64,000 bases of DNA. Source: Persicaria tinctoria (Eukaryota > Streptophyta > Magnoliopsida > Caryophyllales > Polygonaceae). The notes beneath the pieces were generated by a model. It saw nothing but the letters and a program-made list of their open reading frames with translations, searched no databases and was not told where the DNA came from. Location: positions 11,800,688 through 11,864,687 of the forward strand of contig JBANSL010000013.1 in the NCBI GenBank assembly GCA_037127255.1, given 5' to 3'. Below are positions 11,661-24,639 of this stretch, in pieces (within the stretch, counting starts at the first letter, position 1; every line of letters starts with the position of its first letter). The translations under genes were made by a program, and so were the position numbers.

Positions 11661-14600
11661 CTACCTGGGCCAAAACTGCAGCAGTTTATAAGCAAAATCG
11701 CGCCACAGTCACACCCCTATTAAGAGTTGGTTGTGTGGGAAAATTATGTCCGAGTGTTTTGTCTTTCGATAGCAGAAGCAGAAGACTTGCGATTTCGAAG
11801 CCAACAGGTTGTTTGTTGCTGCTTTAAACAATGGTTTCGTCATTAGTGGTTGTCTTTAATATTGTGTGTGCAAAAAAGGTACATATAATCAATCTAACAA
11901 GGGCATGACATTTCGAAAATGAGCAAACAGGAGAGATTGGAGCTTACTTGGAGGGTTTCTTCCTTCAAATCCTCTAGTGACTGAGCAAGCTCTCCCTGTT
12001 TCGACGCTGTGGCTACCAGGGCCTGTGAAAGATACAGAAGGCTGCATAAATGAACAATGATGACATACTTGAATGGAGTATATTTCAATTTTGAAATGCT
12101 TACCTTTCTCGTCTTCTGTAAGTCATACTCGATGGATCTGATTCGATTCAAGGATTCAGCAATCATGTCCTCTTTGTCTGAAGGGATCCTTGTAGGTTTG
12201 TTGACGAGATCAGTGATCAGAACTTCCAAATTTTGAATCCTTTGCCAGCATGGATGAAGCTTATCTTCATCCATTTTTTCTGGGCTTGTATCCTGGATCA
12301 CCAATTTATCATGCTGCCTCAGCGGTTCTTCATGTCTAACCAGAAAGACTTTTCCCACAATGCGAAAGAAAGCATATACACAAGATAATAGTATAAGAGC
12401 AATATTAGTTGCTGTACTTCCCATATGAGAAATGAATTTCATGGACATTGTCTGCTGCTGAGTATTTTCAAGCGCAGCACCTGGTTAGAATGGCAAATGA
12501 ACCTCTTAGTAGTGTTTCCAACTTACAACAATCATCAGATCTTTATATATAACATAAACAAAAAATCATTATCTTTTCACCAACAAGTTGCTTTACATGA
12601 TTCAACATTTTACATTGTTCATGATAGGTGAAGCAGAATTAATTTAGGTGCACAAGCAAAATGTAACACAGTTTCCAATAAGAATTGGCAAGAATAAAAG
12701 CAAATGCTGATATGAACTTACTTGCTGAATGAGCATTTTTTACTGCAGGAGTACTGATTTGATCCATCTGCCTGCCAGTAGGTGATGATTTGCCAGTCCT
12801 CTGGTATGTAAAACCGAAAGCAAAATCAGACTCATTGAAATCTAGGATGGCTGATTAATATTCAAATTCAAACACAATAACAATTAGCAAATTGCATTCC
12901 AATAACAATATACGGAGTACAATGGAGAAATATGCAGAATATCATACTAGATCAGTGAGAAAACTGAGCACTACTCTCAAACATCATTCCAGAGTACAAT
13001 TTTTAAAGGTAGGTTTGGACCCTCCCAGAAATTTACCTCAGCAGGAAGAGAGACCTGCTGCATCATTTCAGGCAAGACGTATCCCATATCTGGAACCAAG
13101 TCAACATCGAATGAATCACTCCTGGTAGCCTGCACAAGAAGAGATGTTTGTCATAAAAGCATGCCATATGACCCTGAAATAGAGCATATCATCATTGATT
13201 AATTGGATTTGCACCTTTGAAGCAAGTAACTTCGCTTTTAGATCTTCACAATCAGAAGAACTAGTTCTCTTGAAAAGCATCGCTTGTTGAACATGCACCA
13301 ACTGCAAGGTTTTAAATAAATCAAATAATCTGCAGTACGAAATCAAAACAGATTTGGGATTGTAGCATTCAAAATGCTAATAGAAAAGAAACACGAGTAG
13401 TTCGTACTTTCATTACGTCTGGATCTTTCCATGGCCCCTTCTCAGATCTAAGACACCCACCCTGGCCAGGACATGAGCAAGATCCCCCTAAGAAATTTGG
13501 TAATTGACTGCACAAGCAAATTACAAACTGGAGGTTCAAACAATGAAACAACAATACTTTGAGCAATGGCAAGGAAGATGACAATAGCATACCTTTCATC
13601 TATAACTTCTAGTAATTTATTCTGAAACTTGCTGCCTAAGACCTTCACAAAGAGCATATATCCGGTTCAATTCAATAGGAGAAGACATATTAAATGTTTT
13701 AAGATAAAAAAAAGTCTGTGATCATACATGTATCTTTGAGGTAGTCCTGGGGTCAAGAAAGCCCTTAATTGTGTTCCACAGCAGCTTGAATCCGTTGCCA
13801 GCATTAACAATGAACATCTGATGCAATGTCTGCATAGCAATAAAAATACAAAGTACTATTTAGTACCGACAAGAAGATCTCTATCCTTTTAAGTTTACAA
13901 CAAATGTGTCACCTCAGGATAGTTGTCACCATCAATTTTTTGCATGCGTATGACAAGATCATGAGCAACCTTTCCAAAGCTCATCCAATTCTGCAACATT
14001 AATATTTACAAATACTGTATAAAAAAAGCCTATATGGTGGTGCAAAGAAATTCATGAATAATAGAAGGAGAAGACCAATACCAGTCCATGGACATCCAAA
14101 ATTGTAGTGGTCGAATCAATATGCCTCTTTACAGTAATGGAGCAAGCTGGGAACTTCTCAGCAAAAGCTTTTTCAAAACCCTGAACATGGTACTTCAAAA
14201 ATCGTTCTACAGAAGTAGCATGCATAAGCTTACTGGGATCAACTTTTCCAAGACGTTCAATATAAACTGGCCGCCCATCCTTATCTACACCATGGTAACC
14301 ATGAGGATAGTAACGTTGCACATCTTCATATTCATCATAAGTGAAGTCCTGAGTAATTACATCACAAAACTGTTTAGCAAAAGTAACTTACAATATTAAG
14401 CAGTGAAAAGTTAAGATTTGTCACAATGTGACGACGCATAACACCATAAGCTAACTGAAGTTCCAACATATACGTGTGAAAAATGGTTTTGTAGACATAA
14501 AATGAATTATACCATACTATTTTCATTGATATATGATAAAATCAACAGTTACCTGAATAATAGTGTCTACTCCGTTTTCTCTCCTCCATTTAATCATTTC

Positions 14601-15549
14601 TTCCCACATATGAAGAGTTTTGTCAAGGTCAAACTTTCTTGCCTTCAGAAATCTGCATAAAAAATCGCATGTCCTAGTTAACCCTCAACAAAACCCAGTG
14701 CATCCCGCTGATCAGCATAATCTAGACTATCTGAATACAATAATCAAAGAACGAAATGAGCTTTCCCACAAACAATGGGACTCTGTCGACTACCCGTGTA
14801 AGCCCAAAAAAGCGATTTCTCTTACAAAAGACTGACAAATGAGGTAACATGTTGGAGCTTAGCTAAGAACAAGATCAATTGTGCATGACTGAATTCCTAT
14901 AATATGCCAACTGCCTGCAAAGCTTCTAACTTCTAGCAGATATGATCCCAGTTTAACTCGTCCAGATATTTGTCCATAGTCCATACAACTTGAACTTTGC
15001 AGCAGCAAAATCCAAGAAAGAAATGAATACAAACATCCAATACATTGTATTAGAGACCTTGTAATCGTCTAGCTCTGGTCTTACCTAGGTAAATGTATTG
15101 CATATTTTGTCACAAAAATTAGGGGGAAACCCAAGATATACAGTAGCATTATATATACTCACCTTAACATAGTGTGGTAATCATCATGACTAGGGGGTAG
15201 CAGATCTCTTTCAATCAAGATCTGGCGAAACGAATTCACTGCATCCTCTTCCTCTGCATCTCGAATATCCTCGAGTGCGATAGCTGCATAGTGACAATGA
15301 GATACTTGTCTGCAACGCTTCCTGATACCGTGACTCAATTTCGTGGAGGCATTCACTGCCTTCTTCCTGAAGGTCTTGATCCGTGTCCTGCGTGGCTCAT
15401 CCTCTGATGTCTCCATATCAGATTTTCTTCCTCTATCATCCTCATTACAAACAAGTATCTCCCCTAAACAAATAGTTTCAGCGCATTAACATCCAAAACA
15501 ATAACATTGGATTCTGCAATCAAGCTGATAACGAAGAACTACCTGGCAT
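11661..15549 (-). CDS. SFH-type Sec14-like phosphatidylinositol transfer protein
   Basis: Minus-strand gene with 14 coding exons: 15543-15549, 15163-15463, 14553-14652, 14082-14348, 13913-13990, 13728-13829, 13593-13642, 13408-13507, 13215-13301, 13037-13129, 12722-12800, 12104-12480, 11948-12022 and 11661-11675. All introns are GT-AG, all phases agree, and the total is 1731 nt, 576 residues. Exons 2-3 carry the CRAL-TRIO N-terminal helices ([34 protein letters not shown]). Exons 4-8 are the lipid-binding Sec14 fold ([80 protein letters not shown]). The C-terminal half has a hydrophobic segment (about 447-463), coiled coil and a terminal FWPR, like the long SFH proteins that exchange phosphatidylinositol and phosphatidylcholine at membranes. 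The ATG lies in a mostly untranslated exon (15543-15607); a longer N-terminus from further upstream is possible. Confidence 0.93.
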
Positions 15550-15607
15550 TGCTCGCAAAGCGCACAAATCAAGACAACCTTCAACAAGAACAAGTGATTG
15601 CACAGAT

Positions 15608-16200
15608 CTGAAACCAATTACGAAGAGATAAGTAAATGAAATGTGAGAAATCTACTCACTTTCCACTCGACAAACCTGATAAAAAATCAAGATTCCCGTC
15701 GGCCAAAATCTCAAAACAAATCAGACGAAAAGACAAAAAAAAAACCTAAAGGAGAGAGAAAAGAATCAAACACGGAATAAAACCATATGCATCTGCCGAA
15801 AGAGTAGAAAATCCGGCATTTGTGCAAAATAGGGAAAAAAAACCGAGAAGCATCCAAGAAACAAATCGCCACGATTTCGACAGTAATGAATGCGCAATAA
15901 AATCAAGCGAACAAAGAAACGACAAAACGGACGGGGCAAAAGGAATCGCCACACACCTGGAACTGGAATGAGAAGGTAGGAGACGGTGGAATTAATCCAA
16001 GCATTAAACACTGGTTGCTGATGATGACCAATAATCCGATATCGCCATCATCGGTCTGGTAAAAGGTCTACTGTAGAATTGCTTGATTAAGCATTCGAGT
16101 AGTTTTACAGAGAGATTGAAACTGTGGGAGGAGTGAATGCGAAAGGCGAGTGGTAGCTTTCAAGCAACGGAGCATGTCGTTGTCGATTCAGACTTGAGAG
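15608..16200 (-). promoter_or_regulatory. 5' untranslated exons, intron and promoter of the SFH gene
   Basis: A good acceptor just above 15607 implies at least one further non-coding exon upstream, somewhere in 15960-16200. Its exact end and the TATA box were not resolved. Confidence 0.4.
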
Positions 16201-17362
16201 TACAGAGTACAGACTACAGAGGGAAAAGGAGATTTTGCCAGGAAACCCAAATCCGTTAAGTCCGGTTAACGGCGACAGCAAACATTCATTCGGGTTGTAA
16301 TTTTGTTAATTAATAATTACGGTAAATTACATAGTTACCCTTAAATTAGAGTTATTTTCACAAAATTATTCCTAAATTTGAGAAATCATATCAAATCATC
16401 CATTAATTATGTTTTTCCACCAAACACCTAACTTTTTATGATTTATGAAATCAACATTTGTTCAAAGTTATTTTTAAGCTTAAAAAGAGAGATTCTAACT
16501 TATTAGCTTTTGATTGATTTTAATTTACTATTCCCTCCATTGAGAAAAAAACATGTAGTTTAGAGTGTTATTTTTGTTTAGAAAAAAATATAGTTTCAAT
16601 TTTTGTTTAAATATTGTAATAAATGAGTCTATAATAATACTATATTTTTTTTATAATTATAATAATACTATCTATGTTAATTAAAACATGTTATTTTAGA
16701 GATTTGTACATTTTTAAGTAAACAAACAAAAATATAATAATTCTAATACTTTATTTTTTCACTTTTTTGAAAAATACAATTAATATCATTTTAATAAATA
16801 CATGGATAATGTGGGAAAAGTAGACACCAAAATATATAAAATGACATTTTTTTAACAAGATTAATAAAATGCCATATTTTTCTTAACAAAGCGAATAGTA
16901 TATTAATTATTGCGTTTCTTTAAAATCATGCAATAAATTACAATGACATTTTTTTGCGAATGAAATGAGTAATAATTTTGTTAAAGCCAATTACCCGAGT
17001 GAAGTGATTCAAGGATAATTTTTGTACAATCCACTAGAAAATGAGCTTTACCGGGATCTCCATTAATAGAACATAAAAAAAATGGTGATAACTTAACATT
17101 CATTTGTTAAAAAAAACACATGATATATTTTTGTTGGTCGAAACAGTACTTCGTTCGTTAATTAAAACATGTCGTTTTAAGAAGTAAATCTTGTTAAGAA
17201 AAATATGTCATTTTAGATATTCTATCATCCATTTTACAAAATTGCCCTTGTCATAATTAGATAGATGTTAGTTGAAGTTTTCGAGAAAAAAAAATAGAGT
17301 AATAATTAAAGATATAAGTTTATTTTAGTTTGTTTTTTAAACTATATTCAAATCTTTAAAAT
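16201..17362. other. AT-rich intergenic DNA
   Basis: No gene recognised. The block TTAATTAAAACATGT appears near 16678 and 17156, and CCCTCCATTGAG near 16533 resembles a worn Stowaway end, suggesting decayed MITEs without definable boundaries. Confidence 0.5.
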
Positions 17363-17372
17363 CACATATTTT

Positions 17373-17589
17373 TTTAATGACGAGGAACGGTGGCAAACTC
17401 CGGGCACGTGACCCAGCCGATAAGAGCCACGTATCAGGTAAACCGGCTTGCGCCGACCGGCTCGACCCACTGATAAGGAGCAAGGCAAACCTTGGATTTT
17501 CACCCAAGAAAAGAGACGGAAGTATGGATCAAACCCGATACCTCCTGACTTCCTCCGGCTCTCTACCAGTGAGCCATCCCGACTAGGGC
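17373..17589 (-). mobile_element. tRNA-derived SINE with target-site duplication
   Basis: About 217 bp flanked by a direct repeat CACATATTTT (17363-17372 and 17590-17599). Read on the minus strand it starts with a tRNA-like head: box A like TGGCTCACTGGTAGAG and box B like GGTTTGATCC, 33 bases apart. It ends with an A-run against the flank. A pol III head, short length, A-rich tail and target duplication are the marks of a SINE retroposon. Its GC content is far above that of the surroundings. Confidence 0.8.
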
Positions 17590-17599
17590 CACATATTTT

Positions 17600-18459
17600 C
17601 ATTACAAGGAGGGGAACCAAAGTAGGGAATAGAGTACCAAAAAAATTTAATCCCTTTTGTTTGGTTATGGGAAGGCCGTTAGATAACGGCGGTGATTTGG
17701 CAGCATTAATGTGTTTGGGGTTTGGAGATTTGATGTCCTAATTTGGGGGAGAAGAGTACGGACCATTTAGATGTTTCAGTTTGGTGATTTGATTGGACGG
17801 TCTCCAACCTTTTTCACCATATAGAAGAATTGAATGTTTATAACGTACAATCCATTTATTTACCCATTCCATTAATTGTCTCCTTGTTTTGGTAATTTTG
17901 TCCATTGGGTTCCCAAAATATGACAAAAATTCATCTGTTGCCAAATTTGTAGATGGGCTAATGCATTTCTTGTAGATAGCTCTTTCGATTATTCATGAAC
18001 GTATAATGAATCCACTTGAATCACGAATCAGGAAAACATGGATATATAATAAAATATCTAATCTAATAAAAAATGAAAGTAGCTAGGAGCAATGGATTAT
18101 TTGAGGTCGTCCTTAAATTCCAACCCATGCGAGATTATTACATCATATCGGTAAAATTGTTTCGAATAATTATGATAATTTGTTTGAGTAATATGTATAT
18201 CAATTGGGTATATTGATCGATCATTGGAACGAAGTTTAGCATGGTTTGATAAGTTATAAGTTATAACTAATGATAAAAATCACATGTCGATATAATAAGT
18301 GTAGTCATAAATTCATATTCGAATCCTCTTAGCAACGTACATATGAAATCTCTATTCGTTAATTAGTTATACAATTACCTAAACTGGATTTAAAGATATT
18401 GAGAATAATTGAGTCGAATATAATTAAGACACAAAACTAAAGTGATTTATCTTAAAATA
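17600..18459. other. AT-rich intergenic DNA
   Basis: No supported gene or bounded repeat. Short open frames near 17740-17944 are not family-like. Confidence 0.5.
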
Positions 18460-18461
18460 TA

Positions 18462-18683
18462 CTCCCTCCGTCCAAAAATACATGGTCTTTTAGACTCTTG
18501 CACGGTAATTAAGAAAGCCTATTTATATTTAAATCTCATTATTATTATAGAGGTAGGGACCCTTTAATTTTACTTACTATTGTACTTTTTTAGGGGTAAT
18601 AATTACCCTATAAACCTAAAAACCCATGTATTTTTAACAAAAGTTCAAGGCCTAAAAGACGATGTATTTTAGGACGGAGGGAG
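18462..18683. mobile_element. Stowaway MITE (Tc1/mariner)
   Basis: A 222-bp element with terminal repeats CTCCCTCCGTCC and GGACGGAGGGAG and TA target duplications at 18460-18461 and 18684-18685. Classic Stowaway ends; inner stem sequence is also complementary (AAATACATGG near the left, CGATGTATTTT near the right). Confidence 0.92.
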
Positions 18684-19362
18684 TAGTAAAATGTAAAATA
18701 TGGCAATATATACTTATTTAAGACTATATAAGTGATTTATCTCTTCTCCATAGGACTACGTTGGTCTATTGGAAATGGTCGTACGGTCAACTTTTGGACA
18801 GACAACTAAATTTGTAACAAGCCTCTGAAATCTACATCACTTGTAGATTTGGAGCTGGGGTTGTGTGAGGGTAAAGTGAGCAACTACATTCTACCAAATA
18901 AGCAGTGGGATACAGAGAAATTACCGTATGATCTGTGTAACCTTCTTCCACAAGATATTATAGATAATATTTCAAATTCTAACCTACTAGTTAATGATCT
19001 GTCAGATCGACTGTATTGGGGGCCTAGTAAAGACGGTTGGTTCTCTACACACTTAGCTTCCACGTTGGTACCGTGTGGGTCCATTGTCAAGGATTTCGAT
19101 TGTAAGTGGATTTGGGGTCTCCTCGTCCCACATAAGGTTAAAATGTTCGTGTGTAGCTAGAGATGGTATTGCTACTAAGGAACGCCTTAATAGGTCCCAC
19201 ATCTTTGTTCTGGCAGGGTGTGTTTTCTGTGATTCGGTAAATGAAACTACAAATCACCTTCTTTTTCAGTGCTGCTCAACCAAACAAATTTTTTCAGAAA
19301 TGTGGGAATTCCAGCGACTATGAATTCTACTACAATACTCTTTGAGGGTGTTACAAATTATA

Positions 19363-19483
19363 GGACTTTGAGTGAGTTGAGGAGTCGATTCGGTACTTCT
19401 CAATTCACTAATATAGCTTACTGGACTTTGAGTGAGTTGAGGAGCCGATTCGGTACTTCTCAATTCACTAATATAGCTTACTG
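19363..19483 (+). repeat. 60-bp tandem duplication inside the LINE remnant
   Basis: The unit starting GGACTTTGAGTGAGTTGAGG at 19363 recurs at 19423 with a single T/C difference. Near identity suggests it arose after the LINE copy had already decayed. Confidence 0.93.
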
Positions 19484-20232
19484 TTGGTAGGCTATATGGT
19501 TTTTCAGAAACTAACTGAGTTTAGGGAACATCGCAACATTTTTAATTAAGGAAATAAAACTGTTCATTTTGACAACCAAACAGTCTTGGAATGAGGCAAG
19601 AAATTTCGACATGCAACATGACAACATTGAAATAACCAAAACATCAGTTTAGAGGAACTACAAATCCACAGGACCAAGTGATAGACGCAATGGTCATTGC
19701 TGGGCGTACCGCATGAGAGTTCCGTCAAACTAAATTTTGATGGTTCTAAACGCCATTCTGGTCAAGCTTTTTATGGTTTCGTGCTTCAGGATTGGGGGAA
19801 ACGTTATTTCCCTTGGGAATGGTCTTTGTTTTGGTGCTTCGGTTACCTTTGCTGAAGCTTTCGGTCTTCGTAATGGTGTCCTATGGGCTAAACAACTTGG
19901 TTGCTCTAATTTGCTTATTGAGGGAGACAACCTTGTGGTAGTGAAAGCAATCATCGGAGATTGAAAAAATCCTTGGAATATAGAGCTTCTACTGTCAGAT
20001 TTTCTCTTAGATTAGCATGGTTTTTTAATTTTGTTATTTGTCATATTTTCAGGAAACCAAATGTTGTTGCAGATAGGGTAGCTCGTCTTGCATACAGTGA
20101 CCCTGTCGACGGATGTCTCACGTCTGATACAAAACTGGAGGTTTTCATCCGGAAGGATGCTCTATGCAGAAGAAGGGCTCGGTGGCGGTCCTTTTCTACC
20201 TAATTACTTTCACTGATTCCAAAAAAGAGACT

Positions 20233-20233
<1 letters not shown>

Positions 20234-20290
<57 letters not shown>
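20234..20290 (+). repeat. (TAA)19 microsatellite
   Basis: About 19 uninterrupted TAA units directly after the LINE RNase H end. Confidence 0.97.
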
Positions 20291-20291
<1 letters not shown>

Positions 20292-21997
20292 TTCAATGTA
20301 ATCAATTGAATTGAGTGGATTACAAATAGGCTAAAATTAGGTATTTCAAATTTGTTATCTTGATAAAAAAAAAAAAAAGGGGGACTAAAATTAGACTATT
20401 AATAGGTAGATAGATGATAGCAGGCAGTAGGCACCCATACAGGATACAGCCATACAGGCGTCCCATGTGTGGTCTGCCTACTTACTTGGGTAGGCACTAG
20501 GCATTAAAAATAACTCATATGTTAACTTAAGTAGAATTCAATGGTCCCTGCACAACTTGTGATTTTCATTTATTGAATTGAATAGCAGTAAAAACCTAAA
20601 CTCATGAATCTGAATGAATGCAAAGCAAATTGTGATTTTGTGACGATACAAAGAGTATGGGCCGGCGATTTGGAATTTCAATTCACTTACTTTTTTGTTA
20701 ATGCCATATCTTTCTTTCTTTATTAAACACTCTTATTTTGGGCGTTCATGTCGTCATCTCTTACATGAACCACATGGAAATTGGAATGCAAAAGTAACCA
20801 GAATCCAAATAAAAGGTCTGATCAATTTTGACTTTTTATTAACTAGAATAAAATGAAAAAGCATGTTATAAGCCATTAGATAATGTCTCCACTCTCCAGT
20901 CATTTTCTACCGCGCCTAGCCGCCTACTGTAAAGGGAATGGAATTCAAATCCATTGTTAACAAGTAGGTCAATTCATGATCGAGAGTTCAAACTCCATGG
21001 TTATCATGATTTAAAATTGAGGTAATATTGGATCATAAGAGAATCTAATCTAAATCTAAATAAAAGGTTTTGCTTTGAATTGAAAGATGGTTCTTAATGA
21101 AATATGTATTCTCGTTTTCTTTTGCATTTCACAATCTTATCTTCCTTGTTCAAGGCCGAATCAGCGTGAAGGTTCTGTGTGGATATCATGTGGAGGAGAC
21201 TCGCGATCCTATCAGCGGTTGAGTTGATCTCCCGAAAAAATGATCGAATTGCATCCTTTCATGGCGGGATTGCATCCTTTCATGACCGAAAAAATGACCG
21301 AATTGCATCCTTTCATGACCGAAAAACTGATCGAGATCAACATCTCGATCTCTCATGGACAACTCCGTTGTCCTCGCAAGCAGTTGATGATAATCAAACT
21401 ATCTTCCTCAATCATGATCAATGCTGAAAAGATCAAGCTCTTTCGTCTTAATGACGCCACCTTTGATGGCGGGATTTGATTAAACGATCTTGTTACATAT
21501 GAGGTTACAACTGTTGAAAATAAATTATTGCAAGATATAATCAACCAAATAAATTAATGTAAGTATTAAATTCCATATGCATGATATGCAACCTAACTAG
21601 TGGCCATTCAATTTGCATTAGGATTTAGGAAGGACAATTAAAGTATATATTAACCCCCTTTGGCCTTTGTGTCAAAAGTGGCATGCATGCGTGTGATGTT
21701 GGCCTTTTGGATGAATCGAACCCTTCGTTTCTTTCTATAACGATGGAAAAATTGTTGTTGGGTTTGCAAAGCAAATTATATAAATTAAGATATGAATTTA
21801 CAAAGTTGTTAAGATATTACTTTGTCCACAAAGTTAATTGACCATCTTGGCAACCTTTCCCAACCTTTTGCTAGCAAAATCCCAATGCTGCGCGTGATGT
21901 TATGGAACCTTGTGTATTTTGTAGGATGCCATATATATAATTTTATATTATTATATTTACATACACATATTAAAACTGATGCATGACATCGTACGTA
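20291..21997. other. Intergenic; short internal repeats at 21235-21345
   Basis: No gene seen. The phrase TTGCATCCTTTCATG occurs three times between 21247 and 21318, alternating with GACCGAAAAAATGACCGAA-like spacers, followed by the small inverted repeat GATCGAGAT / ATCTCGATC. This may be leader sequence of a decayed LTR retrotransposon, but no terminal repeats were recognised. Confidence 0.5.
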
Positions 21998-22194
21998 CTC
22001 TCTCCGTCCCACAATGGTTGTCTTTGGACTATTTATGCACATTTTCTAAAAAGCTATAAAATATCCATTTTTAATTAATTTTTTTTAAATAATTCTATAC
22101 TTATTAGTAATATGTATGATATTTTATATAGTTTTTAACTTATTAAGAAAACGTATATGAATAGTTAAAGACAACCATTGTGAGACGGAGGGAG
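21998..22194. mobile_element. Stowaway MITE (second copy)
   Basis: A 197-bp element with ends CTCTCTCCGTCCCACAATGG and CCATTGTGAGACGGAGGGAG, flanked by TA at 21996-21997 and 22195-22196. The terminal repeats extend about 30 bases (ACAATGGTTGTCTTT and AAAGACAACCATTGT). A different Stowaway subfamily from the copy at 18462. Confidence 0.92.
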
Positions 22195-22196
22195 TA

Positions 22197-23744
22197 GTTA
22201 ATTATTAAAATAATATGTTGTCATAATGTATATAAAGTTATCATAAGCCACAATATTTAGTTAATTGATAAAAGAAAAGTTATTTCATAGTAATACTTAC
22301 AAAAATATTAATAAAAAAAATTTGACTGGTGTTATTTATTTATTTTCATATTATTTTTCAGTTGAAAGAGTTATTTATATCAAAATTACGCGGGATGACC
22401 CTAATTCCGTCTTGTCTAGTCCCACGCCTACCCTAGTATTTTGTGTATCTAATTTATTATCCATATATGAAATTAACACATAATTTTTTTTAACAAGGCA
22501 CGCCCTATTAGAGAAGTGGCAAATTGTGGATAAGAAACTAAGGAAATGGCGAAACCGAGTTACCTTATCAACCACCTTGTTAGTCTCTCGAAATACACGG
22601 AAACAAAAGATCATGTTGCAGGATTGAAGGAGAAGAAGAGAATCCACAATCAATATTTCAATTTTTAAAATACAACTCCACAAGTGGTTTAAGAATTAAG
22701 ACGTCTCCACAAGACCGTAACTAAAACGTTATAGGATGCTCTTTAACATTGACCCAACCAAAAGACCGTAACTAAAATGTTAGAGCCTGTCGCAAAGGGT
22801 TTTTTTGAACGGGCCAGGCCCAACCAGACTTGTTTTGAGCCCAATCGGAATTGTAATTGATAAATTGTGTAGGCTTGCAAATTGGTCGGCCCATCCAACA
22901 AAGTTGCGGTGCACATCCAGTCACACAGTGAAGCTACACTTTGATTTGGCAATTCACCGACTGATTTCCTTTATTCAAAGTTAGCCTTCCATTTTCACAT
23001 TATTAGTAACTCTCTATTCTCTAATCTATTCTATGTTCTTAAAGTTTTTATCCGAATATAAGCGTATGTAGTATGTACACACACAACTCGAGCTCTACCC
23101 GGCGCCGGCGGTATCCTTACAGATAGTTCTAAAAGACCAAAATCGTTATAAATGTCGACACTCCATGCATAGTGGTAAATGTGTGCAACTTTATCAGTCA
23201 CTCTATTGTCTAATCGGGGAACGTGAAAGAAGGAAACTTATTTCATAGTCGATAATAAGAGTTTAACATCTAACAAGACCAGTTCAATTTTCCAAGGACA
23301 TTTAGATGTTTTGGGTGGTTTATGATTATAATGGAATCACGTTCAATGTGAGGTTTGATCTCCAACTTAAGGGTAAGACCTTTTGTTTAATGAGTTTTTG
23401 ATAACATATGTGTATCGAGGTCCTTCCTTGTTTCGGATTATGGCTCCAGCTGACACAACTCCCCCATTAACCTAAAACAAAAGCAGGCAAAAAAATAATT
23501 AAAAAAATTTTTTCTCACACCTTTGATTTATTAAAGGAAGGCTTTTTTGATCCAGGAGTCGAATAAATTAGTCACCACACGAGTCTCCGTTGACTCGTTA
23601 ATTAGTGTGCAAAAGTTGGGGACCAAAAGGAATAAAGGATGGGAAACTTCTCAATATAAATATCATTAATTCATCATCTTTGTCCTAATTTAAATAAGGA
23701 AAATTCAAAATTCTCTTTTTTTTGTGCTAAAATTCAAAATTGTC
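22197..23744. other. Intergenic DNA
   Basis: No supported genes. Mostly AT-rich with isolated GC-richer words (near 23095-23110). No bounded repeats identified. Confidence 0.5.
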
Positions 23745-23749
23745 TAAAC

Positions 23750-23893
23750 TGTTGTAATATTATTATATTGTGATAGATAAACTTTAGGAAACCTAGTTCC
23801 TTTGTATACACTTATATAATGGGCCCCTAATGAATACATCAGTTTCTCCTCTCTTCTCTATGCCTCTCTTCTCTATTCTTCCGATTTATCACA
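23750..23893 (+). repeat. 5' LTR of the copia element
   Basis: 144 bp, TG...CA ends, with TATATAATGGG as a possible TATA region and CT-rich downstream sequence. About 10 bases shorter than the 3' LTR because of a small indel near GGGCCC. Confidence 0.88.
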
Positions 23894-24639
23894 CGTTATC
23901 AGCACGAGTTGCTCCTATACCGAATAGAGATAACGAAGAAGTTTGCTTATGCCTCTCTAATTCGAAATCTCACCAAAGATGAGTTTTCTATTACTTTTAT
24001 TTGAAAATTTTCAATCGATTATCCCCTTGCATATTCTCGACCAGTGTTATTTGATTTGATTGTTTATTGTATTTATATCAATATTACATACCAGTTAAAC
24101 CCTGACGAACGTATTAGCAAGAGGGAAGAGTATTCAATTTTCATGTAATTCACCGATTATACCGCTATCAGTTTTTAATTGGATTTAACTTTCATCTCGC
24201 TCGATTGCAGACAGAAATTAATTAGCTCGGATCTGTCGAGACGCCGTTGCTGTGCTCGGTACGTCGGAGCCTTCACCAGAAGGAAAGAGCACACGGGTAA
24301 CAACGGCAACCTTCTTCACCCAGCCCGGACGCCGCTTAGTAATCCCGCGCCGTCATCTGCATCATCGCCGGCTCGCATCGGAATACTCCGATCAACCGCG
24401 ATCATCATCGCCGGCTCGCATCCATGGCCGCATCCGTTGCTGTTTGGATGCTTCTCCGCCGCTCTCTACAAAATCAAAACGATGAAGACGATCGGTTTTG
24501 GGTTGAAAGTATGGATGAATTACAAAACCAGCCCAGACTCCTTTTGAAATCACAGATTGGCCCTATATTTTATATATATACAGAAAGCGGCCTAAAACTT
24601 TCAGGGATTCATACTTTGCCCCTGTGAAGTATTCACACA

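Larger units (their letters stand above)
18730..20290 (+). pseudogene. LINE (L1-type) 3' portion: zinc-binding RT tail plus RNase H
   Basis: Frameshifted remains of a plant LINE ORF2. The first part reads WSIGNGRTVNFW, then ELGLCEGKVSNYILP and KWIWGLLVPHKVKMF, then, in another frame, RDGIATKERLNRS and the zinc-binding pattern CVFCDSVNETTNHLLFQC. The second part (19725-20200) is an RVT_3-type RNase H: NFDGS, GASVTFAEAFGLRNGVLWAK, LLIEGDNLVVVKAI, and IFRKPNVVADRVARLA. Stops and frameshifts interrupt both. A (TAA)n tract of about 57 bases (20234-20290) follows right behind the RNase H end and is probably the element's 3' tail. The reverse-transcriptase core is absent, so the copy is 5' truncated. 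Confidence 0.82.

Noticed and set aside
15766..16011. Phe/Leu-rich minus-strand frames as an N-terminal extension of the SFH protein
   Set aside because: No in-phase splice to the ATG exon was found; most likely leader intron.
16530..17230. Third Stowaway MITE
   Set aside because: Only one worn CCCTCCATT-like end; no partner or TA duplication that holds up.
24179..24547. 122-residue frame in the copia leader as a captured gene
   Set aside because: GC-rich Ser/Pro/Arg composition without recognisable domain or splice signals; leader sequence of the element is enough.
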